Shown piece by piece: positions 43,687-52,510 of a DNA stretch of 64,000 bases. The notes beneath the pieces were generated by a model. The model ran no database searches and had not been told where the DNA came from. It saw nothing but the letters and a program-made list of their open reading frames with translations. The translations under genes and the position numbers were made by a program. Numbering within the stretch: the stretch's first letter is position 1; every line of letters begins with the position of its first letter. The stretch lies in NCBI RefSeq assembly GCF_041428715.1, contig NZ_CP155572.1. One strand, written 5' to 3'. The DNA comes from Sporomusa malonica. Its GTDB lineage: Bacteria; Bacillota; Negativicutes; Sporomusales; Sporomusaceae.

Positions 43687-45159
43687 TTAATAGAAGAACT
43701 CTAACTTGGTCATGTAGGTTTTGTTAAGATCATCGGAGGCCTGTCCAGTTAGGTTTCTATTCTTAAATTTGAGGTCTTGTGCCTCAATAGTCCAAATAAC
43801 GTTTTTGCTTACAGTGCTCTGTAGGGCAACCCAGACACCTTTTAGATTATCTGTTCCTTTAGTGAATGTTGAGAAAGAATCTGACGGGTAGGCCATTGCT
43901 TGCGAGTCAAATCCACCGGCACCAGACGGAATAGCCCCTGCGTCAATGCTGCGGTATGCTACCGACCAACCAAAATCACCTTTTTTCTTATAGTCTACAA
44001 GGTTTTTTACTGAGTAGAAGGCTGGAATCTTGTCGACGCCGCTAGAAAGTTCAACAGCCCACCCCTTTGGTGATGTTGGCAGATTGCTCGCACCCTTTAA
44101 GTCTGTTGATACATAATCTCCAATAAGCATAACTTTGCCGAGCTTAGCGTCAAAGCCTACTGCCCAACCAGCTGATTTATCAAAGGAACCAATATTGGTA
44201 TTCATTGAGCCCTTACCCTGTGGATTACTACTTCCAGGAACTTCAGACCAATAATAGCCAGCTTTCCAGCCAAGATTGTTATTTACTTTACCTGTAAGTT
44301 GAGCAGTAGTAAGTGTGTTAGCGTCGCCAGTAGAGGCCCCATTTGAGTTAACTACACTTGTAGTAGGACCATTACCTTTGATATTGTTCACCGATCCGGT
44401 AAATGTTACCTTGCCAATGTTTTCATCAATCCGAATACCATCAACGCCGACTGCTTTACCGAACAGACCGTGAGTAAGGTTGTCGTAAGGGAAACGACCG
44501 ATGCGGACTTTGTCTATACCCATAACATTCTTCGCAGTTACGGCCAACATATCGAAGGCAGCATTACTTCCCTCGTTATTATTGTAGTTACCAAAATTTG
44601 AACTTGCTTGAATTCTTGCCATCCAGGAAATATCCTCATTAATAGTTCCCTGAAACTTAATGCGTTGTCGGAAATCAAAATTATTTGACCCCTTCAATTT
44701 CGATGTTCCAGCCGCCTTAGGGTCGTTGCCGAAAGCACGGAAACGAGTTTCGCCGGCAATCCAGGTATTGGTCTTAGCTTCCACTTTAGCTACCCGGGTA
44801 CCCAAGCGGTTAAGCTCACTGGCGAACTCGGCAGACAGTTTGTCGATTAGTTGCTTGTTAGCGTCATCAGCAGCGTCAAACTTGTCCATTGCTTTGGAAA
44901 CAATAAAGGCAAATTCATAACGGGTCAGGGTCTTATCACCTTTGAAGGTGTTGTCGTTATAGCCGCTAACAATTCCGGCTTTAGCTAATTTACCTACAGC
45001 ATCATATGCCCAATGCTTGGCAGGGACATCACTGAAGGCTTGAGCCGCAGAGGAAGCATGAACAGGAGTGATTAATGCAGGGGTTCCAGCCATAGTGATG
45101 GACATCAGAGCCAGTGGTACAATAGCCATCCATTTTTTTACCGATTTTGTTGTTTTCAT
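43687..45159 (-). CDS. SLH-domain outer-membrane porin, second
   Basis: A 490-residue OmpM-like protein. A signal peptide of about 35 residues (ending VHASS) precedes one SLH domain (FSDVPAKHWAYDAVGKLAKA.. TRYEFAFIVSKAM, residues 42-92), a coiled-coil linker (LSAEFASELNRLGTRVAKVE) and a long beta-barrel region ending in KLEFFY. It anchors the outer membrane to the cell wall and forms a pore. It lies between two MFS carriers behind operator D, so the three genes may move one organic anion across both membranes. Confidence 0.88.
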   Translation of the reverse strand: MKTTKSVKKWMAIVPLALMSITMAGTPALITPVHASSAAQAFSDVPAKHWAYDAVGKLAKAGIVSGYNDNTFKGDKTLTRYEFAFIVSKAMDKFDAADDANKQLIDKLSAEFASELNRLGTRVAKVEAKTNTWIAGETRFRAFGNDPKAAGTSKLKGSNNFDFRQRIKFQGTINEDISWMARIQASSNFGNYNNNEGSNAAFDMLAVTAKNVMGIDKVRIGRFPYDNLTHGLFGKAVGVDGIRIDENIGKVTFTGSVNNIKGNGPTTSVVNSNGASTGDANTLTTAQLTGKVNNNLGWKAGYYWSEVPGSSNPQGKGSMNTNIGSFDKSAGWAVGFDAKLGKVMLIGDYVSTDLKGASNLPTSPKGWAVELSSGVDKIPAFYSVKNLVDYKKKGDFGWSVAYRSIDAGAIPSGAGGFDSQAMAYPSDSFSTFTKGTDNLKGVWVALQSTVSKNVIWTIEAQDLKFKNRNLTGQASDDLNKTYMTKLEFFY

Positions 45160-45229
45160 GAAAATCTCTCCCCTATTATTTTTAGTCTTTTCTCTAGTCT
45201 ATACTTTGCCTGCTGAGTGCCCCTTTTAG

Positions 45230-46504
45230 TTATGCACTTTCAGAAGACTTGGCAGCCGCTGGCTTAGGCATGGTTGCAAAAATCAGACAAATAAGTCCTA
45301 TCAGGCAGATGGCCGAATTAAGCTGAAACGCTGGTGTGTAACTCTGATAAGAATCAAATAACTTTCCGCCAACTACACCGGCACCAGATACAATGACTGC
45401 AGAGATTGCCTGCAGCATACCATTGACTTTAGGAAAGGCGGCAGGTCCAAAAAAGTTACCCAACATTGTGTTTTGTGCCACAAAAGACCAGCCAAAACCG
45501 GCACCATATAACACAGCCGCTGCATAGGCGGCCGTTAGTGCGCCAGGAGCAGCCTGCACAGCAAGATACGAGCCGACAAAGTAACAACAAATGCCTAGCA
45601 TGAAGACAAAGCGGGCCGCAATTCTATCCATAAGCCAACCACTGATCAACCGTCCAAAAATCCCACCCATGGTAAACATCCCCATAGCAAACGCTGCATC
45701 TGCCGGCGAAATTCCCTTGCCTTTCAAATGCATAATCCAGTGGGCGGTAAAGAAGAAAAACGGCCATTGACTAGCAGCAGCCGCCAGTACAGTCAACCAA
45801 TAGGAAGCCGACTTATATACCTCGGCCGGTGCCCATACATACTTCGTCACTAATGCATTGGCTACAGGCGTTGCTGAAGCCGTTATTTCTTCTCCATCAG
45901 GAACTTGCCCGATATCCTGTGGACGCTCTTTTACAAAAAACCAGGCAATTAAAGCGCTAGTAATAGCAATCCCAGTTACAGCCAGCCAAGCTACCCGCCA
46001 GTTGCCCCCACTGGCCGCGATCAGTTTGTTCATGGCCGGCGCACCAATAAAGCCGGCGAAGCCTGAAGCGGTCATGGCCAGAGCCATGGCTCTTCCCCTG
46101 AATTTAGAAAACCAGCGCGTAATGGTAGTTGATAATGTTACAATTGTGCCAAACCCGAGACCACAACCAATTAAAAAGCCAAAGCCCACTAAATAGTGCC
46201 AGGGTTGTGTGGCAACCTGTGCCATCCACAATGAACCAATAACCAGCAAACCTGAGCCAATTATAAAGGTCTTGCGAACGCCCCATTTAGTAATTGCCAT
46301 CCCGACCAGAATAGCTGACGTTCCTACAAATAAATTCAACAACGAAAAACCTAAACCGTAAGTAGTGCGATCCATGGTGATTTCTTTCATCATATAGCTG
46401 TTAATTACTGCGCCACCGTAAAGTGGAAAACCCATGTTCAGCAGGTACAAAAACCACAGTGCTCCTACCAGTTTCCAACCATAAAAATTTTGAGTGTTAC
46501 CCAT
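45230..46504 (-). CDS. MFS transporter of the oxalate/formate antiporter type
   Basis: A 424-residue 12-helix carrier. The N-terminal FYGWKLVGALWFLYLLNMGFP, the ITKWGVRKTFIIGSGLL loop and GCGLGFGTIVTLSTTITRWF are typical of the OFA branch, which exchanges or imports small carboxylates. The ATG follows AAGGAGG by eight bases. It is the first gene behind the promoter/operator D (46693-46738), followed by the SLH porin and the second MFS carrier. A phenylacrylate or benzoate substrate fits the neighbouring genes, but a simple carboxylate cannot be excluded. Confidence 0.82.
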   Translation of the reverse strand: MGNTQNFYGWKLVGALWFLYLLNMGFPLYGGAVINSYMMKEITMDRTTYGLGFSLLNLFVGTSAILVGMAITKWGVRKTFIIGSGLLVIGSLWMAQVATQPWHYLVGFGFLIGCGLGFGTIVTLSTTITRWFSKFRGRAMALAMTASGFAGFIGAPAMNKLIAASGGNWRVAWLAVTGIAITSALIAWFFVKERPQDIGQVPDGEEITASATPVANALVTKYVWAPAEVYKSASYWLTVLAAAASQWPFFFFTAHWIMHLKGKGISPADAAFAMGMFTMGGIFGRLISGWLMDRIAARFVFMLGICCYFVGSYLAVQAAPGALTAAYAAAVLYGAGFGWSFVAQNTMLGNFFGPAAFPKVNGMLQAISAVIVSGAGVVGGKLFDSYQSYTPAFQLNSAICLIGLICLIFATMPKPAAAKSSESA

Positions 46505-46692
46505 TAATTAGACCTCCTTGTAATAATTTTCGGTCTTTTCAAAAAAACGAGCTCCCCAACTTGTGACTTAAAGAACTTGCCTATGTGGACTCAATCTTTA
46601 CTGAATTCACGTTTTTTGTTGCGGCAACTCTTCTGAGTCTTTCAGTATGAGTGCTCGGTTTTTATTTGAGACCGTTTACACGTTTATAGATA

Positions 46693-46738
46693 TATATACA
46701 TCTATATAGATAGTATCCCACTCTAAAATATTTGTCAA
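46693..46738 (-). promoter_or_regulatory. sigma-A promoter with GntR-type operator, site D
   Basis: On the minus strand TTGACA (46738-46733), 17 bp, TACTAT (46715-46710), then operator TATATACATCTATATAGA (46693-46710). It drives the MFS-porin-MFS unit, 189 bases before its first start codon. Confidence 0.8.
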
Positions 46739-46793
46739 TCCTTTTCCTCTGATATTTCAGAAAAATCACGCACAGATAAAAAGAGTAGGATTT

Positions 46794-47084
46794 TTACCCA
46801 CAACGGAAGGCAACGCCGAAAGTACCGCGTGGATAAGTCCACTTAGTAATTCCTTTGTCTTTGCAGACTACACGGCAGGTGCCGCATTCAAGGCAGCCGG
46901 CATAATCAAAGTTGATTTCACCGTCTTTTAAGGTGTAGAGAACGGCAGGACAAACAACCAGACAGGGCTTTTCCTTGCATTTTGCACAGATAGCCTTGTC
47001 AAGAACAATGTGGGGTTCTTCTTCATCAACAGCAAACTTATTTATACCGAGAAGCTCTTCCGGTGATAGTTTTTTTATTGTCAT
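46794..47084 (-). CDS. fixX: FixX-like ferredoxin
   Basis: A 96-residue ferredoxin with CAKCKEKPCLVVCP and CLECGTCRVVCKD, the two cluster motifs of FixX (the second cluster complete, the first with CxxC...C spacing). It accepts electrons from FixC/ETF and passes them to quinone as part of the FixABCX complex. It overlaps fixC by ATGA, so the two are translationally coupled. Last gene of the operon that begins at 54085. Confidence 0.9.
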   Translation of the reverse strand: MTIKKLSPEELLGINKFAVDEEEPHIVLDKAICAKCKEKPCLVVCPAVLYTLKDGEINFDYAGCLECGTCRVVCKDKGITKWTYPRGTFGVAFRCG

Positions 47085-48364
47085 ATGGCTTTAAACCCCT
47101 TCCAGCCGTCAGCAAGCAGTTGCCCGAATGTGACATGCTTTTTCAAGACTTTCAGCATTGCTTTATCCATGCGTTCTGGCAGTTTGCCATCCACAGCAAA
47201 CAAGACTTTCATCATATCATTAGCCATCGCCGGGTAGACAGCCACCATACGCCGGTTGCTCATGAGCTCGTGGAACCCAGCGTACAATTTCATGGTTGGA
47301 AGCAATGCAATATCTTCCAGTTCCTTAACATAGGCAGGGCCGACATTACTGAGCTCTTCATTCTTCATGATAGCACGTGCGGCAGCCACACCGCTCACAA
47401 TTGCCAGATCTATACCACGAATCATGGTACCGGTATTAACTACCATACCGGCAGCATCCCCCACCAGTATCAGTCCATCCCTGTACAAGGTCTTAGGCAT
47501 GGCATGATAACCAACCTCTGGCACAAGGTGTGCGCCATATTCGATCGTTGTTCCGTCCTTGATCAACGAATAAATTGCCGGATGCATTTTGAGATCCTGC
47601 AGAATTTCATGTATCTGCTTACCGTGGCAGGCAAGGTCTGCGGGATTTAATACTACACCAAGTGAAATACTGTTTTTATTGGTGTAAAGAAAGCCACCGC
47701 CGAGCACTCCATCGGCACAACCGACCAATACGCGGGCTGCACCTTCATCACCGTTTAAGTTGAAACGGTCTTCAATCACTTTCTCCGGTAGCTCAATCAC
47801 TTCTTTTGCGCCCACCCCGACGTTATGGGCATCGATGTCTTGTCGCAAACCGGCTTTCTGAGCGATAAAGGAGTTTACTCCGTCAGCAGCTATAACTACT
47901 GTTGCATAGATTTCGTCGTCGCCTGCCTTGATCCCAACAATTTTCCCATCTTTTTCAATGAGCTCGTCAACCAGGATACCGGGAGCAAGCATAGCGCCCT
48001 GAGCCTCTGCCTGGCCGGCAAACCATTCATCAAACGGTGCACGCAGCACTGAATATGATTGAGGAACTCCCTCCCCAAAATCGTAATCAACATAGTCCAT
48101 GGTCATTGCCCCATTAGCGCCAAGCATCATAATCTGCTCTCTAACCACTTTTCTTTCAAGCGGCGCCTCTTGGTACAGACCAGGTTCGACTAATTCCAGC
48201 GCATAGGTATAAAGACGGCCGCCTGTGACGTTTTTACTGCCGGCGCTTACGCCCCGCTCTACCATCAGGACACTTTTGCCATTCTTAGCCAGCACATAGG
48301 CACAGGCGGCGCCGGCTGGGCCGGCACCGATAATTATGGCATCAAATTTTTCATCAGCTGACAC
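47081..48364 (-). CDS. fixC: FixC-like ETF:quinone oxidoreductase
   Basis: A 427-residue flavoprotein with the FAD-binding GAGPAGAACAYVLAKNG near residues 13-29, the middle motif VVIAADGVNSFIAQKAG near 165 and the GDAAGMVVNTGTMIRGIDLA near 300, as in FixC and ETF-QO. It links the electron-transfer flavoprotein to the membrane quinone pool, either in reduction of an enoyl-CoA or in oxidation. Start is a GTG behind GGGGGATT. Together with FixA, FixB and FixX it completes the FixABCX set, which in E. coli supports crotonobetainyl-CoA reduction by an acyl-CoA dehydrogenase, a close parallel to this operon. Confidence 0.92.
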   Translation of the reverse strand: MSADEKFDAIIIGAGPAGAACAYVLAKNGKSVLMVERGVSAGSKNVTGGRLYTYALELVEPGLYQEAPLERKVVREQIMMLGANGAMTMDYVDYDFGEGVPQSYSVLRAPFDEWFAGQAEAQGAMLAPGILVDELIEKDGKIVGIKAGDDEIYATVVIAADGVNSFIAQKAGLRQDIDAHNVGVGAKEVIELPEKVIEDRFNLNGDEGAARVLVGCADGVLGGGFLYTNKNSISLGVVLNPADLACHGKQIHEILQDLKMHPAIYSLIKDGTTIEYGAHLVPEVGYHAMPKTLYRDGLILVGDAAGMVVNTGTMIRGIDLAIVSGVAAARAIMKNEELSNVGPAYVKELEDIALLPTMKLYAGFHELMSNRRMVAVYPAMANDMMKVLFAVDGKLPERMDKAMLKVLKKHVTFGQLLADGWKGFKAI

Positions 48365-48398
48365 AATAATCCCCCCATTTCAGCAACTTTTGCCGATC

Positions 48399-49331
48399 TT
48401 ACTTTTTCTGCAAAGCGGCAGTCAGTAAGGGCACAACTTCATACATATCCCCTACAATCCCATAGTCAGCTGCTTCAAAAATCGGAGCTTTTTCATTGGT
48501 ATCAATAGCAACAATAACTTTGGAATCCCTGATACCAACAACATGCTGCACCTGTCCGGAAATTCCCAAACCAATATAGAGTTCAGGCTTAACCTTCTGA
48601 CCGGAAATACCGATATAGCGGTCGTTAGGCAGCCAGTGATAATCCTCAGATATACCCCGTGTGCAGCCAATCTCAGCACCGGCAGCAGCTGCCAGCTGTT
48701 CAACCATGCTCATATCTTCCTGCTTGGCTAAACCGCGGCCAACACAGACTACCCGGCTGGCTGTTGAGATGTCAGCCCCCTGGCGAACAATAGGACAAAC
48801 ATTGCTAATAGTTATTCTGGCATCGTCGTTGGCTACTTCAACAGTAACCACTTCCCCTTGTCCAGCACTGGCCGGGGCTTCTGCAAAGGTACGCGGCGGG
48901 ATTGTAACCAAAGCCGGCAAAGCCACAGCCTCGGTACGAACAGCCAGACCGCCATACATCAACCGGGTTGTTTCAATAATATCATTAGCAAATTGCACAC
49001 TCAGCGCATCGGTAACAAGGCCGGTTTTGAGGCCTGCAGCTACCTTAGCAGCCAGATCTTTGCCACGCATAGTAGCACCAACCAGCAGCACACTTGCCTG
49101 TTCTGCCTGCAAGAGGGCTGTGATGGCAGCAGCATAACTTTCCGGCCATGGATTGTTGCCTTTAAGCACACATACCTTATCAGCACCAGCTTGGACAAAG
49201 CTTGGGGCATCATCAGCATAGAGTGTTATCACATTAAGCGGCTGCTGCATGGTTTGCTTAAGCTCCTGACCAGCAGTCAAGAGTTGTCTGGCAACAGCGC
49301 TGTCTTCCGAATAAATCCAAATTCCTGGCAT
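48399..49331 (-). CDS. fixB: electron transfer flavoprotein alpha subunit (FixB-like)
   Basis: A 310-residue ETF alpha subunit from the ATG at 49331; a GTG at 49358 overlaps the end of fixA and precedes the GGAAAGGGG site. The C-terminal FAD domain shows CVGRGLAKQED near residue 200, PELYIGLGISGQVQH near 255 and IVAIDTNEKAPIFEAADYGIVGD near 277. It pairs with the beta subunit encoded just upstream. Both FixAB and electron-bifurcating EtfAB share this layout, so the operon could couple enoyl-CoA or quinone reduction to ferredoxin reduction. Confidence 0.92.
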   Translation of the reverse strand: MPGIWIYSEDSAVARQLLTAGQELKQTMQQPLNVITLYADDAPSFVQAGADKVCVLKGNNPWPESYAAAITALLQAEQASVLLVGATMRGKDLAAKVAAGLKTGLVTDALSVQFANDIIETTRLMYGGLAVRTEAVALPALVTIPPRTFAEAPASAGQGEVVTVEVANDDARITISNVCPIVRQGADISTASRVVCVGRGLAKQEDMSMVEQLAAAAGAEIGCTRGISEDYHWLPNDRYIGISGQKVKPELYIGLGISGQVQHVVGIRDSKVIVAIDTNEKAPIFEAADYGIVGDMYEVVPLLTAALQKK

Positions 49332-49351
49332 GTAAAAATTACCCCTTTCCT

Positions 49352-50128
49352 TTAGCACAGACCTTCTTGCGTAAGGCTGGCAACTAGTTTAGCAACATTA
49401 TCGGCCTGGTTAGCTTCTTTAAGGATGACTTTTTTCCGGTCCATGACATACCCTTTAAGTGCCAGACAACGCACTTTCGGCGTTAATTCCTCGTCACTCA
49501 GACCTAAATCAGCAACTTTTATTTCCTCTGAAGGCTTCTTGGCAGCCGCCATAACCTGTTTTAAACCAGGTATGCGCGGTTTGTTAATCTCTGGTAAAAC
49601 ACTGATTACAGCCGGTCCTGTTACTGTCACTTCTTCGGTACAATCACCTAGTTTACGGGTGGCAACTACCCGTCCGTCAGCCACAGTAAGCTGCTGAACA
49701 AAGGTAATAGCCGGAATATCAAGAAGGGCAGCCAGCCGTGGGGCTGTCTGCTGGCTATAGGAGTCAGAGCTGCCTTCGCCGCATAAAATTAAGTCAAATG
49801 CTCCAGCTTTTTTCACGGCGGCAGCTAATATATTAGCTGTCACAAAAGCGTCTGCCTGTTCGGCCGCCGGATCACCAATCCAATACACTTTGTCAAGGCC
49901 TCTGGAGAGAGCATCCTTTAGTGATTGTTTGGCTGCAGCAGGCCCAAAAGTGAGCGCTTCAATGCTGACGCCATGCTTTTCCGCCAAAAGAGCGCCTTCT
50001 TCTATTGCATTTTTGTCATAATCACTGATTTTGTATTTAGCCCTGCCGGTGTCGAGAGACAAATCTCCCGCTATTTTGATGTCTTGTTCGTCTAAAACCC
50101 ACTTGTAGCAGACAAGAAGCTTTTGCAT
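49352..50128 (-). CDS. fixA: electron transfer flavoprotein beta subunit (FixA-like)
   Basis: A 258-residue ETF beta subunit. YKWVLDEQDIKIAGDLSLDT near the start, CGEGSSDSYSQQTAPRLAALLDIP near residue 120 and VLPEINKPRIPGLKQVMAA near 190 are family marks, the last being the recognition loop region next to the second flavin site. The ATG follows AAAGGGG by seven bases. It lies between the acyl-CoA dehydrogenase genes and fixB in the operon. Confidence 0.93.
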   Translation of the reverse strand: MQKLLVCYKWVLDEQDIKIAGDLSLDTGRAKYKISDYDKNAIEEGALLAEKHGVSIEALTFGPAAAKQSLKDALSRGLDKVYWIGDPAAEQADAFVTANILAAAVKKAGAFDLILCGEGSSDSYSQQTAPRLAALLDIPAITFVQQLTVADGRVVATRKLGDCTEEVTVTGPAVISVLPEINKPRIPGLKQVMAAAKKPSEEIKVADLGLSDEELTPKVRCLALKGYVMDRKKVILKEANQADNVAKLVASLTQEGLC

Positions 50129-50189
50129 GGTTGACCCCTTTCTTCATTTGGGAGAGGATTTTTACCCTCTCCCGCTTAGTTCATTCTTG

Positions 50190-51329
50190 TTAAGCCAGCA
50201 GATCTCCGGCAATAATTTTCTCTGGAAAATCAACTGAGCTGTTTTTAATAATTGCACCTTTTACGTCACGATACAGGCGTGAAGCCACCATTTCCTGGCT
50301 GTAGCCATAGCCGCCTTCAATCTGAATTACATCAATCAAGGCGCTCTGGCCGATACGGGCGGCAAACAGCTTGATCATGGCTGCTTCAGCGGTAAACGGC
50401 TCGCCATTTTCCAAGAGACTGGCCGCGTCATATACCGCAAGCCGCAGCATATGAATGTTTGCAGCCATCTCGGCCAGCATGGTCTGAATGGCCGGGAAGC
50501 TGGCAATCGGACGACGGAACTGGATTCTCTGCTTACCATATTTGACTGCATCTTCCATAGCTGCCTGAGCGATGCCTACAACCATAGCACCTTCAGCAAT
50601 ACTGGCGGCAGCCAGCGCTTCAGCCGCAATGGCAAGGCCGGCTCCCTCAGCACCTAACAGGTTAGCTGCCGACACTTTTACATTGTCAAACACCAATTCG
50701 GCTGATTGGCAGCCGCGAAGACCCATTTTGCTTATAGTCCGGGCTACTGACAAGCCTTCTGCCTGGCCGTCAACAATGAAAGCACTGATTCCTTTTGCAC
50801 CGGCCTCCGGATTGGTCTGGGCAAATACGATATATACGCCGGCTGCGCCGCCATTGGCAACATAGCTTTTGCGTCCGTTTAATACGTAGTGATCACCGTC
50901 TTTAACCGCAACCACCTTATGCTCTCCGGCACCCGGAGCCGCGCCTGGCTCATTGAGGGCGAAAGCGCCCAGTTTTTGTCCCTGACACAAGGCTGTCAGA
51001 TAAATCTCTTTTTGCTCAGTTGTGCCCCAGCGGTTGATGCTGTAGGCAGCCAGTGAGGCGTGATTCACGAGGACAGATGCCACAGCACCGCTTACGCGTG
51101 CCAACTCTTCAATAATTAAAATATAGCTCAGATAGCCAGCTTCAGCGCCGCCAAATTCCCCTGGGATAAAAATCCCCAGGAAGTCCTGCTCAACCATCTT
51201 ACTGACAATTTCTGCCGGGTGTTTTTCTGTATGATCAATTTCAGCAGCAACCGGTTCAACATATTCCAGGGAAAACTCCTTGGCATTTTGCTGAATAAGT
51301 TGTTGTTCTTCCGTTAATGGATAACTCAT
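50190..51329 (-). CDS. acyl-CoA dehydrogenase-like protein lacking the usual catalytic Glu
   Basis: A 379-residue three-domain acyl-CoA dehydrogenase-fold flavoprotein (LTEEQQLIQQNAKEFSLE, GAFALNEPGAAPGAG, GYGYSQEM). Aligned by eye to the neighbour at 51362, the catalytic-base segment QIYEGTNQVQ is replaced by AIIKNSSVDF, and the alternative base position of isovaleryl-type enzymes is not Glu either. Substrate dehydrogenation by the usual mechanism is therefore doubtful; it may be a partner subunit or a reductase with an altered acid/base. It sits between fixA and the second dehydrogenase. Confidence 0.85.
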   Translation of the reverse strand: MSYPLTEEQQLIQQNAKEFSLEYVEPVAAEIDHTEKHPAEIVSKMVEQDFLGIFIPGEFGGAEAGYLSYILIIEELARVSGAVASVLVNHASLAAYSINRWGTTEQKEIYLTALCQGQKLGAFALNEPGAAPGAGEHKVVAVKDGDHYVLNGRKSYVANGGAAGVYIVFAQTNPEAGAKGISAFIVDGQAEGLSVARTISKMGLRGCQSAELVFDNVKVSAANLLGAEGAGLAIAAEALAAASIAEGAMVVGIAQAAMEDAVKYGKQRIQFRRPIASFPAIQTMLAEMAANIHMLRLAVYDAASLLENGEPFTAEAAMIKLFAARIGQSALIDVIQIEGGYGYSQEMVASRLYRDVKGAIIKNSSVDFPEKIIAGDLLA

Positions 51330-51361
51330 GCGTTAACCTCCTCTTCTTTACGCTGCCTAAC

Positions 51362-52504
51362 TTAAGAGCTAAGCAAGATCCCGGATATTACAATCCGTTG
51401 AACCTGATTGGTGCCTTCATATATCTGGGTAACCTTGGCGTCACGCATAAGCTTTTCCACGATAGAATCCTGGGAATAGCCGTACTGCCCCATAAGTTCG
51501 ACAGCATCGGCAGACACACGCATGGCAGTGTCTGTAGCAAATGTTTTAGCCATGGCTGCTTCTTTGGTATAAGGTACACCGGCGTCTTTTAGGCGGAGCG
51601 CATTGCGTACTAGCTGTCTGGCAGCTTCAACCTGGGTAGCCATGTCAGCTAATTTGAAGGCAACTGCCTGATGATTGCCAATGGGTTTACCATTAACATC
51701 AAGGTATTCTTTAGCATACTTCACAGCTTCATCAAGTGCCCGCCGGGCAATACCGACTCCGATTGAAGCCACAATGGGCCGGGCCATATCCAGGGTTTTC
51801 ATGGCGAGTTTCATGCCTTCGCCTTCTTTACCCAGGAGATGTGTTTTGGGAATTCTCACATTTTTCAGGATCAGTTCAACAGTATTGGAGCTGCGGATAC
51901 CCATTTTATGCTCAACTGCGCCAACGATAAGACCCTCGCGCTCTTTCTCGACAATGAATGCACTTAGTCCTTTAACGCCTTTGGTAGGATCTGTTGAAGC
52001 AAACACGACCATGATGTCTGCATAGCCGCAGGTAGTGGCAAAGCATTTTGTACCATTAAGCACCCACTCTTCACCTTCGAGCCTGGCAACTGTTGCGCAA
52101 GAACCGGCATCAGAGCCTGCTCCCGGCTCTGTTAAGGCAAAGCCACCCATGCCGCCGTTTACCAAACGTCCGTAGTACAGCTTTTTTTGTTCTTCCGTAC
52201 CGGCAATTGCTAAAGGATAGGAGCTCAGTCCGTTGCCGCCAAGGGTTGTGGCAAAAGCGGCGCAGCCGTAGCCCCACTCTTCTGCAACAAGCGACTGGGT
52301 TACAGAATCATAGCCAGGGCCGCCATATTCTTTGGGTATAGCCAGGCAGTTGAGCCCAGCATTCTTTGACTCTGCAAGGATGAACTCATGAAACTCACCC
52401 TTTTCATCCCATTCACGATCGACCGGAATGATATGTTTCGCCGTAAACTCCCGGGCCAACTGTTGCAATTTTTGTTGTTCAGGGGTAAGCGACATGTCAA
52501 CCAT
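51362..52504 (-). CDS. acyl-CoA dehydrogenase/enoyl-CoA reductase with intact catalytic Glu
   Basis: A 380-residue acyl-CoA dehydrogenase with the full signatures: GGFALTEPGAGSDAGS near residue 128, GIRSSNTVEL near 210, and the catalytic glutamate in QIYEGTNQVQRIV near residue 366. FAD is held between the middle and C-terminal domains, and electrons pass to or from ETF (fixAB). In an anaerobe with a CoA transferase and FixABCX in one operon, it probably reduces an acryloyl-type CoA ester, such as that of a hydroxycinnamate, rather than oxidising fatty acids. The ATG follows AAAGGTTGATGAAT. Confidence 0.9.
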   Translation of the reverse strand: MVDMSLTPEQQKLQQLAREFTAKHIIPVDREWDEKGEFHEFILAESKNAGLNCLAIPKEYGGPGYDSVTQSLVAEEWGYGCAAFATTLGGNGLSSYPLAIAGTEEQKKLYYGRLVNGGMGGFALTEPGAGSDAGSCATVARLEGEEWVLNGTKCFATTCGYADIMVVFASTDPTKGVKGLSAFIVEKEREGLIVGAVEHKMGIRSSNTVELILKNVRIPKTHLLGKEGEGMKLAMKTLDMARPIVASIGVGIARRALDEAVKYAKEYLDVNGKPIGNHQAVAFKLADMATQVEAARQLVRNALRLKDAGVPYTKEAAMAKTFATDTAMRVSADAVELMGQYGYSQDSIVEKLMRDAKVTQIYEGTNQVQRIVISGILLSS

Positions 52505-52510
52505 TATTCA

